Origin: Chamaecrista fasciculata
Lineage: Eukaryota > Streptophyta > Magnoliopsida > Fabales > Fabaceae
Length of the DNA: 64,000 nt
Reading direction: 5' to 3'
Assembly (NCBI GenBank): GCA_003254925.1
Contig: QANZ01000883.1
Span: forward strand, 1-64,000
Shown here: positions 24,712 through 42,906 of the stretch, piece after piece
How the letters are laid out: each line of letters opens with the position of its first letter
Position numbering within the stretch: position 1 is the first letter of the stretch
Position numbers and translations under genes: made by a program
The notes under the pieces: model-generated
Databases searched by the model: none
The model's input: the letters and a program-made list of their open reading frames with translations, nothing else
What the model was told of the DNA's origin: nothing

Positions 24712-26603
24712 TGAACCAAAAGAATAGCTTTTACAAGTGTTTTAAGTAGAACCTACAAAATTAAACTTCTTAAAAAAAAGTTATATTTTAACTTTTTTTT
24801 TTTTGTAACTTCTCATTTTTCTTAAAAANGTGTGTCCCACTATGCTTTCCCTTGTCTCCTCTTACCCTTTTGCCCTTATTTTTTAATCTCAATTATATTT
24901 TCTTATTCCTCAAATCTTTAATATTAGTTAGTTATTGTCCCCACCAACATTTTCTTTTATTTCTAATTATATCTGACTATGACAATGCCTTCGATGCATT
25001 GAGCCTAATTAGTATGTATTTGTATATCTTTAAAGTCAAATAGTTCAACTATCACTGTTTTTGCATTTTCCAAACCCAATTTCAAGTTTGTTACCAATTA
25101 AGATCCCCCTCTACCGCAATCAAATTCAGCTGACTATATTCAACAATTTTTTTGTTTAATTTATTATACACAGCTGTGCACAATGAAGCATGTTTTAGTG
25201 GTTGACTGGTTTCCATTAACATTTCTTCTAATTTTCAAAAGTAAAAATAGAGGCAAGACTTACCTAATTCAACTGATGAGAGTTTTTTTTTTAATTATTA
25301 GTTATGAAATCTATATTTTACAGATATATTGAAAATTGAGTCAAAAGCTTTAAACGTATACGAAGAACATTTGAATATGCGTATATACTTAGTTAAATGT
25401 ACTAATTCAACTATATAATTCAGTGCATTTTATAACTCAAAGTCGTAACTTTAAATTCTGTTGTTAATATGAGGATCTTATATGTTATCTGATCTATATG
25501 TAAGTTCATTGTTCATTAAATTTGGAGACATTTGTTCTGAATTTGATGAATTTTTTAGATTCATTTTCATTATCACCAAAAAAAAAAAAAGATGATAGGC
25601 AAGTAGTTGAGTAAAACCAAAGTAAAAGTAAGAAGGCAATAATTAATAGATTTAAGAGAGCAAGGAATGAATGAACTAATTTGAAAGAGGTTAAAATCTA
25701 AAAAAGGATAATAATGGGAGTTTCTCACGTTCAAATCCTGGTGTGCTAAATAGGAAATTTCTGGCGGGGGTTATGGTAATGGACTAATGGTAGTCTCATT
25801 CATTCATTCTCTCTCTTTCTCTTTCCTCTAATATCGCTTGCTTTAATGTATTACACTACACCACATCTCTCTCTTTCTCTTTCTCTCTCTCTGAATTTGT
25901 CGTTATCTCACTCTGCACGGGAATGGCGAGAGAGCCTCTGCAACTTTATCTGCTACTTCTTCTTCTTCTTCTTCTTCAACAACGGTGTCCTTTTGCAGTT
26001 TCATTGCCAATGTCCTAGCCACTTTTCTCACCTGTCTTCTCCCCGCGCATTCTGAATCCCGTCGATCTGTTTAAATCCTAGTAAGGTGCTTTATTATTTC
26101 TCTATTCTCTCTACTTTCCTTCCTCAATGTTTCATTTCACGCAATTTTCTGTGATTTTGCACTTTTGGCAGTTGCAGTTTATTATTTACTTCGATTTCAC
26201 TCATTCCTTTTGAAATTGACTCGCGAGTTTAACAGCTACGCATTTCTGTTTCTTTCTCCTGTACTTATCACTATGCATCTCGGTAGTTTTGGTTGTTTCA
26301 CAAAAATGTAGTGAAACAAGTCAATATGCTTCTTGATCTTAGTGATACACTAATTATGTAGCTCTAAGGACTACAGCGTCTCGTCTTTTTCTGGTTGAAC
26401 GGCGAACAGTGTTCAACCGACATATTCCACAGTTACTATTTATGTTCGTTCGGTTATGTAGCTAATAATTTTGTGGTGTAACTGTGGAGTCTATTGATGG
26501 AGTAATTGAACCGATGGCGCATAATCTTTTCATTCTGGATACTGTATAATTTTACTAAACTCGCTTTCTTATGCTGGGTTCAGTCTGCAGCCAGGTTGAT
26601 TTC
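24712..26603. other. Intergenic plus 5' leader of the NEK gene
   Basis: To about 25800 the sequence is AT-rich with nothing recognised; an N lies at 24830. From about 25860, CT-rich sequence with TCTTCTTCTT looks like the transcribed leader. A leader intron is suggested from CTA|GTAAGG near 26080 to CTGCAG|CCAGG at 26590, ending 13 bases before the ATG. Confidence 0.45.
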
Positions 26604-31395
<4,792 letters not shown>

Positions 31396-31974
31396 TTTGC
31401 TGCTTTGGTTGCATAGTCAATGGTTGTAACTATTTGGAGCGTTTAATGTTCTTTACACGGTAGCATTTAGATTGCTGCTGATTTTTGTAGGTTATTGTTG
31501 TCAGGTTTCTTCATTCACCTTTTTTAACTGGATCACGTTAACTCAAGTGTCTTTACAGTCTGACAAAAGAACAATTCCTCTCTGACTACAGTTTACATTG
31601 GTCATAGTCTGTCGTCTCCTGTGTCCTAATCCTTGTCTTTTGCCGAAAAATGGAAGAAAAGAAAAGAAAAGGTTTCAGCTTGACTTCAGTTTATCGTCTA
31701 ATTACATAAAAGCTGTCTTATTGACGAAAGAAAGGAGATTTAAAAGCAACAGAAGGAACTAAATTCACTAATTAGTTACAATTGCATAATCTTTTTTGTC
31801 CCCCAAAGTACTGATGAAGATAATAATTAAGCACATGATGACTTGTGCTGAGGCAAAATCCCAAAGGGCTACAAATATGTGTTATTATATACGACATGAC
31901 ATGACACCATGAATTTCAACCATTACGCACAAATACTATGCTAATCAACTCTTAAAAAACAGACTTTGTAGGGT
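31396..31974. other. Convergent 3' region between NEK and IQD
   Basis: The stop codons of the two genes face each other across 579 bp, which must hold both 3' UTRs. No further gene is seen. Confidence 0.6.
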
Positions 31975-33463
31975 TCACGAAGCAAGATAATTTGGACGAT
32001 AAGAATGAGCAGCAGTCATGACACTATTAAAGGAATCACTTCTGGTGGCATCTATCAAAGAGTCGTAATGGTTCATAACCCAATGGTCAAAACTGAAGCG
32101 TGATGATGAGGTTGAAGGCAGAGATTGCCTTCGATTTCGACCATCCAAGGCAACAATCAATTCCTTCGTTGATTCTATGGACTTACTTCTGTGCCTCGTA
32201 CCTCGTTTTGGTCTCTGTTTTGGTTCGCTGAAACACCTTGCTTTTGCCCTCGAAGATTCTGTCTTGCTCAGATAATTGGGTGCCCCTGACACCTGTCTAT
32301 TACTACATAATCTGTCTCCTACTAAAGTTTTCTCCTTGTTGTATCCCATGTTTTTTCGCTCTGAATCTCTAACATGCTCTGTTTCTGAACCATCAAAACA
32401 ACCACTTCTGCTTTCCATTACTTCCAGCATCTCTATCAGACTCATATCCTTTGAATCATCCTATAAACACAATGCCCATATTATATATAGCTACAGCCTT
32501 ACTCTTACATATAACCAAAATATTTATTTAGAAATTAATATTTAGAGTAAACACATGCATTGGTCCTAAAAGATACACAAGTTAATAACTCAATCTAGTC
32601 TACTTCACACTCCTTAATCCCTCAAAGTTGTGTAACCAATATATTTAAGTCTTTTTGAATTTACAAATTAGTCCCTAAAATTATAGGTTTAAAGAGCAAC
32701 ATTCAAGATTAAAGTATGTAAACTAGACCTACAGAAATTGAGTTGTCAACTTGTGTATCATTTAGGACCAAATTGTATGATTACTCTAATATTTATGCTA
32801 TGCCTACCTTGATAAAGAGACCTTTGTCTCTACTTGTTTCTGTATGTAGGGGTGAATGGTTTCGAAAGAGAAGGTTGGCTTCTTCAGCCGTCTGAATTCT
32901 GTGTATTCTGGCTCTAACTTGTATGGCCATCAAAGCATGCATGCCTCGCAGTGTAGCACTTGTTTGTTTCCTTACAAGGTGACCTCTCACTAGTGCCTGT
33001 ATCTTCACTAATCCCCTCAAAGCATGCAATGCTTTCCTTGCCTGACAAATTAAAAAAAAAAATCCCACATACCATGTTAGCAGCTAATAATGTCAGAAAT
33101 TCAAAGATGAATCAATATGCATAAAAAGTGAGAGAAAGACAGAAAAACTGTTATCACCAAGTATGACCGAAAAGCAGCCTGAATCTTAGTAGCAGCAGTG
33201 CTTTCAATGTTCTGATGAATTTTCATCAGTGATTGTATTTTCAGCTTAGCAACAGAGTCACTTGAATCAAAAGATCTGGAAAATCCATGCATTTCTGTGT
33301 CCCCTCTTCTCTCACTTGTTTTTCTTCCAAAACTCCATCTTCTACTCTTCACTTTAGGACTCTCTGCAACCTTGTTGTCAATGGAGGATGAAGTATCCAT
33401 CTTGTATTTCTCTTCCTTTTTCCCTATAAGAACGTTCCTTATCCATTTGCTTGCCTTCTCCAT
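31975..33463 (-). CDS. IQ67-domain (IQD) calmodulin-binding protein
   Basis: Three exons, 33158-33463, 32808-33041 and 31975-32460, give 341 aa. The start, [19 protein letters not shown], is the basic N-terminus typical of the family. The IQ67 domain lies about residues 90-155: [20 protein letters not shown], then [17 protein letters not shown], then [17 protein letters not shown]. These are three IQ-type motifs with a conserved phase-0 intron in the first, after AAFRSYL, which is diagnostic for IQDs. Such proteins bind calmodulin and are linked to microtubules or the plasma membrane and cell shape. The C-terminal third is Ser/Arg-rich. A minus-strand TATATATA lies near 33569-33577. Intron 2 carries a 242-bp transposon. 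I cannot assign the exact paralog. Confidence 0.93.
32545..32786. mobile_element. Small TIR element with 9-bp duplication in IQD intron 2
   Basis: The left end is GAGTAAACACATGCATTGGTCC-like and the right end reads GGACCAAATTGTATGATTACTC. Reversed, the right end matches the left imperfectly over about 60 bp. It is flanked by the 9-bp direct repeat TAATATTTA (32536-32544 and 32787-32795). It is non-autonomous, 242 bp, and fits a Mutator-like insertion. It occupies most of the 347-bp intron 32461-32807. Confidence 0.75.
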
Positions 33464-34927
33464 TTCTTCTTGCTTCCTTCCTAGCTAGTAGCTAGCTTCC
33501 ACAAACGGCAAGTGAGAAAGTTAGAGTGGCTACTAGCTAACAAAAGTTCGTCATTAAAACTCCACATGTATATATAGGAATAGCACCAAATCAAGTGGTC
33601 CATACATATGTGAGTTTTGGTCTCTTTGAACTTGAAATATTAATAATAAATAAATACTGCGTTGTTCTCACTTGGTCAGTGACAGTGTGTATAAGATTTT
33701 TTTTATATATAGGGTTGTTTTAGTAGTACTTATCACTGGCTTTGGCCTGCAAAATTTTCTCTGATAAAGCCACTTGCCACTCTTGTGAGGTTTTTGCAAT
33801 ATAATTTGGTGGAGCTTTCAATTCTACCATTGTCTCATCCGGCTCCTAAAGAGGGGCTGTATATTATATTACCAGAGTACATGATGAAATAAAACCCTTT
33901 TTAATTTCTGTTTTCCTGGTGTTTCATGATGCTGAAGTTAAAACATTGTTAGCGGATTTGGAATTAAACTAAAGGTCGGTGCTGTGCTGCTCTATAGAAA
34001 TAAGGAATTACAAGTGTCACTGTTTTATTGCTTTTTTTTTCTTTTTTTAGAAAATTGTTCCTTCGAGGCCTAATCTGGGACCAAAGGGTCATTGATGGCA
34101 TGCATGCATTCTTTTCTCCCCAAATCTCTTGTACATCATTAAGGGTTTAATGTTAAATTGTTGCATTATAAAGGTGATTAAGAAGCTACTGGTAGTCTTG
34201 TGAACTTCCTGCGTGACAGTAGGATTATTCAAAATGTGTGCGTCAAATGGCTTGTTCTGATTTTATTTTGACCATATTATATAAGGGATAAGAGAAAAAT
34301 GATGAACCATGGTTTCATATTTTATTAATTCATTTTCATAAAAAAAATGTTTAATTAATTCATTCCTTCGACCCATTTTCAGAAGTTACTACAATACCTT
34401 TATAACTTTATCTCATGTTCTCTATGCGGGTATACGCTTTTTGGCTCTTGTTTTAATCAAGGATCTCAACTTTCAAGGGAAAAAATGGACAAAAGCAAAA
34501 TATCACTCGAATGATTTTTCTGAACCCAAAATGAATATTGCAGTTTCCATCCCAACTAACAAGCATGCCATTTTCCTTCATATTGTTTGATTTCTGCAGT
34601 GATAAATCATTTCCTTCAACTGTGGCGTTTTGCAGATAAGTTTGTGAACAAATGGAACCAGCCAACATTTTGACACTGAAATCCAAAATGGTTTGATTTC
34701 AGAATTGCCTCATCCGCCGGAGCTTCCATCATCAACATTTCATTTATATGTTTATTGATCTCAAAATAATACATCGAATAAGGTACAGATTGAAGAGCAC
34801 AAAACTGCGAAATTTAAAACAATCCACCTACATCACCCATTTGAGAGATTGATTTGCAAGAAGCTCAAAATCAACAAGAAGAAGCGCATAAAACTCCGAG
34901 CTTACGAGAGAGACTCAGAATCGATGA
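33464..34927. promoter_or_regulatory. IQD promoter region and RPI 3' flank
   Basis: From 33464 to about 34300 is upstream of the IQD gene, with a TATA-like run near 33569. From about 34750 to 34927 is the likely 3' UTR of the isomerase gene. No other gene was found; the frame at 34453-34686 has no family support. Confidence 0.4.
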
Positions 34928-35806
34928 TCACTTGTCCTTCACTTCAACTCCAGTTTTGCCGGCGATGATCACAGAAGTGGCCATATTCAAGAACAATCCA
35001 TGCTCCACCACGCCTTCCAACGCCGATATTTCAGCTCCGGCGGCCGGCCCATCCCTAATTGGAGTCTTGAAGTACAAATCCACGATGTAATTCGAATTAT
35101 CAGTCACATAGGGTTTTCCATCCGCATCTAATCTCAATTTCGCATCGCATCCTTCTTCCTTGAACAATTCCTGAAGCCTGATCAGATTATACTTCCAACA
35201 GAACTGAACCACCTCCACGGGCATTGCCAATCCACTTCCTCCCAAACCTGTCACTAACTTGGTATCGTCAACGACGACGACGAATTTCTCCGACGCCGCC
35301 TCCACCATCTTCTCTCTCAGCAAAGCTCCGCCGCGGCCTTTGACCAAATTGAGATAGGGATCGACCTCGTCGGCGCCGTCGATGGCCAAATCGAGACGCG
35401 GATTGTCGTCGAGGACGGAGAGAGGGATGCCGAGAGATCGAGCTTGCTCTTCGGTGCGTTTGGAGGTAGGGACGCCGATAATGTCTTTGAGTTCACCGGA
35501 TTTGAGAAGGTCGCCGAGCTTGGCGACGACGAAGGCGGCGGTGGAACCGGTGCCGAGGCCGAGAACCATGCCGCTGCGGACGTACTCGACGGCTTTGTCG
35601 GCGGCGAGTTTCTTCAGATCGTCTTGGGTGAGGACGGGGGCGGATAGGGCTTTGACGGCGGCGAGTCTGTGAGGGTTGGTGGTGCGAAGTTTCAGGGATT
35701 TGGGGGTGCGTAGGATAAGGTGGGTGGAGACATTGTGGTGTGAGGAAGAAAGAGATGACGGCGCTGAGAGGGATAAGGAAGCCATGGATTGAGTCAACAA
35801 TAACAC
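34928..35806 (-). CDS. RPI: Ribose-5-phosphate isomerase, chloroplastic
   Basis: Intronless, 292 aa. It interconverts ribose-5-phosphate and ribulose-5-phosphate in the Calvin cycle and pentose phosphate pathway. Residues 1 to about 50 are Ser/Leu/Arg-rich without acidic residues, a plastid transit peptide. The mature RpiA-type enzyme shows GLGTGSTAAF (phosphate loop), DGADEVD (catalytic Asp region), KGRGGALLREKM (catalytic Glu region) and TNSN-like DNSNYIVD. The second Met, MASLSLS at codon 8, is as plausible a start as the first. GC content is clearly higher than in the flanks. It lies just upstream of the IQD gene on the same strand. It resembles the Arabidopsis RPI3 type. Confidence 0.95.
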   Translation of the reverse strand: MLLLTQSMASLSLSAPSSLSSSHHNVSTHLILRTPKSLKLRTTNPHRLAAVKALSAPVLTQDDLKKLAADKAVEYVRSGMVLGLGTGSTAAFVVAKLGDLLKSGELKDIIGVPTSKRTEEQARSLGIPLSVLDDNPRLDLAIDGADEVDPYLNLVKGRGGALLREKMVEAASEKFVVVVDDTKLVTGLGGSGLAMPVEVVQFCWKYNLIRLQELFKEEGCDAKLRLDADGKPYVTDNSNYIVDLYFKTPIRDGPAAGAEISALEGVVEHGLFLNMATSVIIAGKTGVEVKDK

Positions 35807-37064
35807 TTGTGATGTTTTGTGATTCAGATTCTATGAAATGAAGATGAAGGTGATCAAGATTATGCCAATCACCTCTTTTTGTCTCCTCGCTTCACTTCCT
35901 ATCTACTTTGTTTGGTTGATTCGTTGCCTTGTGTTTTATTTACCCCATTTTTCCTTTTTTTTTTTAAAAAAAATATATATATCCTTCTTAATGCTGTGCT
36001 TTTTTTATTCTATTTTTCCGACGTACCTACCTTCAAATTCTTACTTTGTCTGAATAATTAAGTTATAAGTGGCTGGGTGGGGGATGTACTTGACTGATTT
36101 GCTGATATTTTATCTTCTATTTGTTGCTATAAAATAATCTGCCTTAATAAGTAAAGGGTTTTGGTTATCAAAAAAAGTAAATGGTTTTCAATTTTGATAA
36201 AAAAATTGTTTATAACGTGTTTGTATTTTTTTGTGTTGATCTGTCTCTTCAATGCTTCATATTTGAATATTAAGATGATCATAGTAAAAAACAATATTGC
36301 CTCCTGGTTTGTTGTAATTTTTGTCTTTCCAATATATGGAGTTACTTTATCAAATCTATATACATGAAGTTACCAAATTACAAGGACATGATGTGATAAA
36401 AAAAATTAGTCTAAAGTCTTAAACTGATACAAGAGATATTAGAGCTTAGTCAGCTAACGGTAAGATATGAAGATCGTTGAAAACAGAGTTGGAGGATTCC
36501 TTATGACCTTATCATTTTTGGTGATCTGTTAACTTACAGTGAGTGCCTCAATCCAATATTTAAATTATACTTAGAGGTAATTTTCTCAAAAAAAAATTGG
36601 GTCATACAACTTATGGTCTATTTAAGCCTTCAGTTCACAGAACCGTTGGTTTCAGGCATTGGACGAGAGTTTTGAAAAAGGGTGAGAATCTAGTGATCTA
36701 CTATATTGTTCCTAAGCTTCGTGAAGAAAAAAAACGATGACTCAAGCTCACTTTTCGAAATCCTAAGCCATTTCGAAATATTGGTCCATATATAATGCCG
36801 CTTCCCTCAGTGGGAGATATTGAGCAACATATAAATGAGTTTTTCTTCTATAGAAGAGGTATATGGAAATCTATACAATAAATTATGTATATCGATACAA
36901 ACAAGTCGGGTCATTTTCTGCATCTCTTCTCATTTATGCCATCCTAGTCTTTTATAGCAATTTCAACGGTGTACAAGAAATTTCCGGCGATTAGAATCTT
37001 CACTTCCTCGTCCTTGGGAAGAAAAATGGGTAATGTTACACATGACCACATAATTAACTCATAT
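35807..37064. other. RPI promoter and PNG1 3' flank
   Basis: AT-rich sequence with poly-T runs near 35960. Unclassified sequence between 36400 and 36760 has repeat-like phrasing (for example CTATATTGTTCCTAAGCTTCG) but no second copy in the window. No gene was found. Confidence 0.4.
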
Positions 37065-40000
37065 CTACTTGAAGCTGTCGTCGCTGGCATAAAGATCAAT
37101 GCTACCAAGTTGCAGCCGAGAAGTAGATTGAACATCTCTGACAGCCAAAAACCTGAACCTGCCAATCCATGAGTTGTTGAGGTGTTGGCCAACAAAGAAT
37201 TATGAAAGAGAGAGGAGGATTTGGGAATATTGTAATATACCTGAAAACATTACATGGTAAACTTGACGAGGTGATGATGTATGTTCTACGCTGGGAACGG
37301 TCTTCAAAGACCTGAGAAGTTTGCTTATCCAGAACTCGCCAGCTGATTCCTCCATCATTGCTCCCTTCAAGAATCCTGACAAAGTTCATGGATGTATAAC
37401 AGATAAATCATACATGCCTTATTAACTGAACCAACCATCAAAATAGCCTTCAAAGAGAAAAGAAAGATTCACCAAACTTTCTCGGAGATGGCCATAGAAA
37501 GTAATATATATATATATATATATATATGAAAGGAGTAATCAGTTATGATTCTTTCCCAGTAGCAAAGAACCTTGTCAAGAACAGACAACACATTGGGGTA
37601 CGCTTGAGTTACTCATCCGCTTATTAATTAATTGAATATATACATTTAAAATAATAAAAAAAAAAACATGAGTAAAGCATTTAACCATATGTTCTAATAT
37701 GTCCATACCAGCCCATGGGATCCCTTTCTGGTGCGTCATTGGCCGACATCAACTCATATGCTGCAAGTTCATATTTCTTATTTCCAAGTGTTCTATACTC
37801 GACCCAACAACCTACAAGATCAGATATAGAGCATTTTAATATCAGCATAAGTAGAGTAATATACATAGCTTTCATATTTAAACCACAAGAGTACAAATAC
37901 CTTAATGCTAGCATTTGACCTGTCTATGTTAGGTTTCTTGCTTCATTAGTTTTATTATAGCTTCTTAATTAAGTTGCTAGGTTAAGTTTTATAGAACTTA
38001 ATTCAAATTTTCATTACATTCTGGCGGGAACCAACCTCTACAATCCCTATTATGTTATTTCACTTGGTCAACTATACCTCTTGCACCATTTGGTTCTTCC
38101 CATTTTGATATTTGAGTCCCATCAAATGCTGAGGTTACCTGAAATAGAACAATTACAATCATAAATGTCTAAAATCCAAGTAACAATAAACATATAAAGT
38201 ATGCTGGCTGTAAGCAAACTTACAATTCCAAAAGGCAACTCTTCTGCACTTGCAACGACCAAACCAGAATGTATTCTGTTTAACTTTAGTATAGGCAATC
38301 TTAATGAATCTTTACTTAACTTCTCACATTTGTCAAGATTGAGAATTATGTCATCCAGCGCATCCAGCACAACAGGCAAGGCCAAAGAAGTTCTTACAGG
38401 CTCACCAGCCAAAGAAATTTCAACCCTTCCATCTGTATTCACCTGTTTCTTCAGTGATAGAGCATCAAGTAACTCATCAAAAGATGGAAGCAAGTTCTCA
38501 AATTTTGGGTTATTTAGAACTGAGTCAGAAGAGGTCCTTCTTGTTTTAAAGGGGGAACCACAAAGATCCAAGAGAACTCCCTTAATAAAACGAAATACTT
38601 CAACAGCTTCAGATCTTGTTAATTCTTCATTAACGCAATGATTAAGGATGGGACAAAATGCATTATAAATCCTTGTGACGTGCTCATCTATGCACAAACG
38701 AATGGAGCAAGAAGAACTAAGTGTGGTATTATTGTCAGAACCAATTTCCAATCGAGATTTACGCCATTCCTCATCCCCACTTCTCCTTCCAGGTAATGAG
38801 AGTGAGACATCATCTTCAGAGCGTAGACACCTCTCAAGTTGTTGGCTTTCCTCCATATCACGGGCTTCAATCATTGAAAGTAGTTGAGATGTAAAGCCTT
38901 TACGACATTCTTTAGTTATATTTGTGAGTACAGAGGACAATGCAGACTCTGTAATAATAGTGCGTCGAGACAGGACCTAAAATTTGAATTTGATAGAAAA
39001 AAAGTTTACTACTACTATCTCAATAATTTAGAAACCTTATATACACATGATTGATGAGATAGAACATTGTTAAAAAGAAAAATAGACAAGTTGTAAAATC
39101 TACCTCATGCCACTTCCTTGTGTATCGTTTGGTGACATCATAAACTCCATCTTTGGCTATGGCAATACAATAGTTTAATTTCTTATTCCACCTGTGCCAT
39201 AAATAAAAAGATATGACAAAAGTAAGACTAAAATTTCTATATACCATTACCTTCCAACTTTAATTTGTAAAGGACTGCAGAAATATCTTACCCCTTTTCA
39301 TATAATAATGGCTTGTCATAGACTCCTTCACATGGGTCGAGATGCATCCATCTGTAATATCACAAGACCTTAGAAACAAATGAAATCCCACAAAAAATAT
39401 AGCGTTTACAGCAGAGTATAAAACTAGAAGTTTATGGGTCAATTCTACCTTCCCAGGGATTGAGAGAAGCATTCTGTCCAAACATGATCTGTGAAGTCCA
39501 CAACCTGGAGATCCAATAAAACCAGTGTTAGAAACTTCTTCCTCAGAAAATATAGTAACATGAATCTTATAAAGCTTGAAAATATGTGCAAAGAACATGA
39601 AGATAGGCTATTTAGAGTTCACAAAACATAAGATTCATCTTAAAAAGAATATTGTGTAAAGCTACGGCCTGTGACAAACCAGACGTGAATCATAGCCAAA
39701 AGCTCGACAGTAGAGTGTAAAGCAATTGGCCCACTCCCCACATCGGCCCTCCCTTGTTTCCACTAGCTGCAAACCAAAAGCAAAGAATGTGAATAACCAT
39801 CATAAATGACTAAATGTGCTAGACTTAATGCTAGTTTTTGGCAGTTGGCCAAGTACAAATTATGAAACCAATTTATCACAAGTTAAATACCTTCATTGGA
39901 TCATTGTAGCGAGGGAAACGCGTAACTTTGGAGCAAAACGTGCAGCTGTGTTGTGGTAAAATAAAAGATAGCAAAGGAAAAACACAGGTAGTCAGGCAAA

Positions 40001-42906
40001 TAATACAGCCAGAACATTAGTTAATGCAAGCAAAACCTACAAAAATGTTTAGTAGGCCCAAGACCATAACTCAAATAAAAAAAATTGTTAAAAATTAGTA
40101 CCACTAAAACTCCCAAACCCTCAGGCCGAAAAAAAAAAATCTCCTAAACCCCGCACAAGGGTTTCATGCAGGAACTCTTCCTCATATAAAGATAAAATTA
40201 ACAAGCTTAAACTTCGTTTAAATTAAGTCAAACACAGGGTCAGAAAATATAAACATAATACAATGCTCTATATTTTTCTGCTCTTTTTCAACAAACTAGA
40301 ATAAGTGAACAACATAATGATACTCAAAATTTAAGTAAGCATCATGAAGAACAATCCTTCAAAAACAAAAGGAAAAAAAAACTACCATCAGAAGGCCACC
40401 ACAAAAATAGCATTAAAATAGTAACACAACTAATAGTTCACAAGAAACCACTAAGCTGATTTGCACACAGATAAGGTGATTAACAGAAGCATAAAGGAGC
40501 TACATGATTAGTGCATGTAAGAAGTCACAAATTACAAATTATTTAAGACTTGCATTATGTATAGAAATTACAGATGCTGCATGCCCTGAAGATTGCAAAA
40601 TAGAGAAACCACAGCATAAATTTAAGGCATAAATTTGATGGCCAAACCTATAAAGTTCAACTCTGGAAGCTCCATAAAGAGTCTCAGAAGGAAGGGCAAC
40701 ACCCATGCCCTGGCCTACAGTTTTGTTGCCACAGTCTTGGCAAGGTGGTGAATTAACCCATCTATTAAAGGGAGACATAAATCCCCCCAAATCAAAAAGA
40801 AAAGACATAATCAGATGCAACTAGCAATAAAACACAGTAAAAATGTGACTAGCATAAGAACTCATAAGAAGAACTGCTGGTGTCTTTCACAGAAATAAGT
40901 GAACAAAATAACAGCAGCAAATAGTTATATTCAAGTTAAACAAAAAAAAAAAAAAAAANAAAAAAAAAAAAAAAAAAAAAATCAGCATGTCTAAAAATCT
41001 GAGATTTATCCTCTACGCTATCTAATTAGAGTGATTGGTCATCAATATATTCATTTTAGGGTAGTTTACCCCCATTTGTATGGCCCAAAATTAATTTTCA
41101 CCCAATGACCTAGAAAGTGTCATTCAAGCTTGTAGTATTTGTTCCTGTGACTCTTGACCACTTTATGGTATTTACAGTTTCAATTTTAACAAAATCATAG
41201 TAAAATGATGAACAATTTCATAATCGATAGTATGTTTCATCACTTATACATAAAATAATTTCATGGTCTTGTAATGTCATTCAGATTATTCCAACCTTAG
41301 GAAATCAAAATTGTTTCCTTCATCCTAGCAGTCGTCTCAAAATACTAAGTAAATATTCAAGACATAAGTGAAACGCACTGAAGGGTTTAAACCTTGACTA
41401 TACCAGTATCTTACCACCACCCCTTACCAACTAAGTTAGTTCCAGGTGGAAATTTACCATTTATTTTAAATGAATAGTTTAACAGAAAATGTAATGATCT
41501 ATACCTGAAGGATTGTTTAAACCAGAAAAGAAGCTGCAGTAGAAAAGCATGATCTTGCTCGGATTTTGATGGCTTGAAGTTCCCCTCCTGAAAAAAGCTT
41601 GTTACGTTTACCAGCAACATCACAACTCACGAAATGAATAGTAAAATAGAACCCATAGTAGGGAAAAAAAAGATATCCACAAGCAAGCGTTTGTACAAAT
41701 GATGAGCGAAGAGCGACTATACCAAAAGAGTTATTTGAAGTTACCATAGTGGCGTAGTACTTAGCACAATCATTGAAAATAAAAATTAAAAAAGACATTA
41801 CATACGTCATGTTGTTTTATTTAAAGAGACAAAGAATCGCAATGACCTTGGCCAAAGAAACCAACGCTTTCTCCTCAAGCTCTTCCACAGGAACGGTTTT
41901 CCGAGCAGCTTCCTGGCGCCTAGAATCCTCGTACTACAGGATATCAGAAAATTCAAATGATAGAATCATTTATGAGGTAGATATCCATTAGGAGAAAATG
42001 GAATCCTATTGCTTCTACTCCATGGCATACTTTACTGCAAAATGAACTCTATTTTCACAAGCAACTTCGTTGACTCAAATATCTTGTTTTCAGTTATCTC
42101 AGCTACCAAACTTATGAAAGTTACCATGTGAATTTGACCAATGTAAGAACGTATTCTATTCTCAAATTGCCCAGTATCTTGGCTTGCAACATATTGCTGC
42201 AACATTAGCGCTTCCTCTTCCGCCTGAATACACAAACAAAAAAGCATGAAGAGAGAAAAAAAAAATCGACAAGGAAATTCAAATAGGTACGAAACGCTCA
42301 TCTAAAACGTGCATCTACTGCCCGAAACCCCTATTAAAAAGAAATACCAACTCCTCCTAAAAAAATAAAAAGAAAGAAAAGGGGCGGGAAGCACCTGCAA
42401 GAGTCTGGCCAGTTCCTCGTCGGATTTCATCAGTTCGGCTTCGCGTTTGCTTGATTCCCCTTGTTCGTCTTGTTCATTGATGGAAACCAATCGTAATTTC
42501 TCCGTAATAGCGGCCAGATCGGAGTCACTTGCCACAAGTCGATCATCTTCGCTGCCATAAATCTGTACTGAAAAAATTCAATCAACAACAAAAATATATA
42601 TATATATAGCACAAACTCTCCGGTGTCTCTGCATATAAACACACACAGACATTGACAGAAAATCGACGAAACGTAATCGAGACCTTTTGCTCATCAGGGG
42701 GAATAGAGGTGAGAGAGAAGAGCTGGATTTTGAAAACCTACAGGAATTAACAAAGTTAGATGTACAGGACAGCAATAGCATCGAAGAGAAAAGCGGAAAC
42801 GGTCTGGCAGAAATGTGGGCATACTTACTTCGAAACCATCATCGGTATCGTATTCGACATCGAAGTTAGAGTCGTTGTGAAGCACCTGAAATCTTCGAGC
42901 CACCAT
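37065..42906 (-). CDS. PNG1: Peptide:N-glycanase (PNGase)
   Basis: Removes N-glycans from misfolded glycoproteins in the cytosol during ER-associated degradation. Exons are 42829-42906, 42684-42737, 42395-42562, 42125-42223, 41847-41933, 41505-41587, 40648-40761, 39891-39945, 39680-39766, 39449-39504, 39292-39351, 39104-39191, 38224-38976, 38078-38138, 37709-37811, 37241-37375 and 37065-37158. They total 2175 nt, or 724 aa. The N-terminal ubiquitin-like part (to about residue 60) includes [17 protein letters not shown]. Zinc ligands are CQDC (197-200) and CTFC (229-232). The transglutaminase-type triad is Cys255 ([10 protein letters not shown]), His282 (DHVWTE) and Asp299 (WMHLDPCEG). The C-terminal plant domain reads WVEYRTL to LGSIDLY, discoidin-like. 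The length and sequence fit Arabidopsis PNG1 (about 721 aa). The intron 40762-41504 holds a poly-A run with an N. Confidence 0.95.

Noticed and set aside
35382-35672. Open frames antisense to the isomerase gene
   Set aside because: They are shadows of a GC-rich coding exon on the opposite strand.
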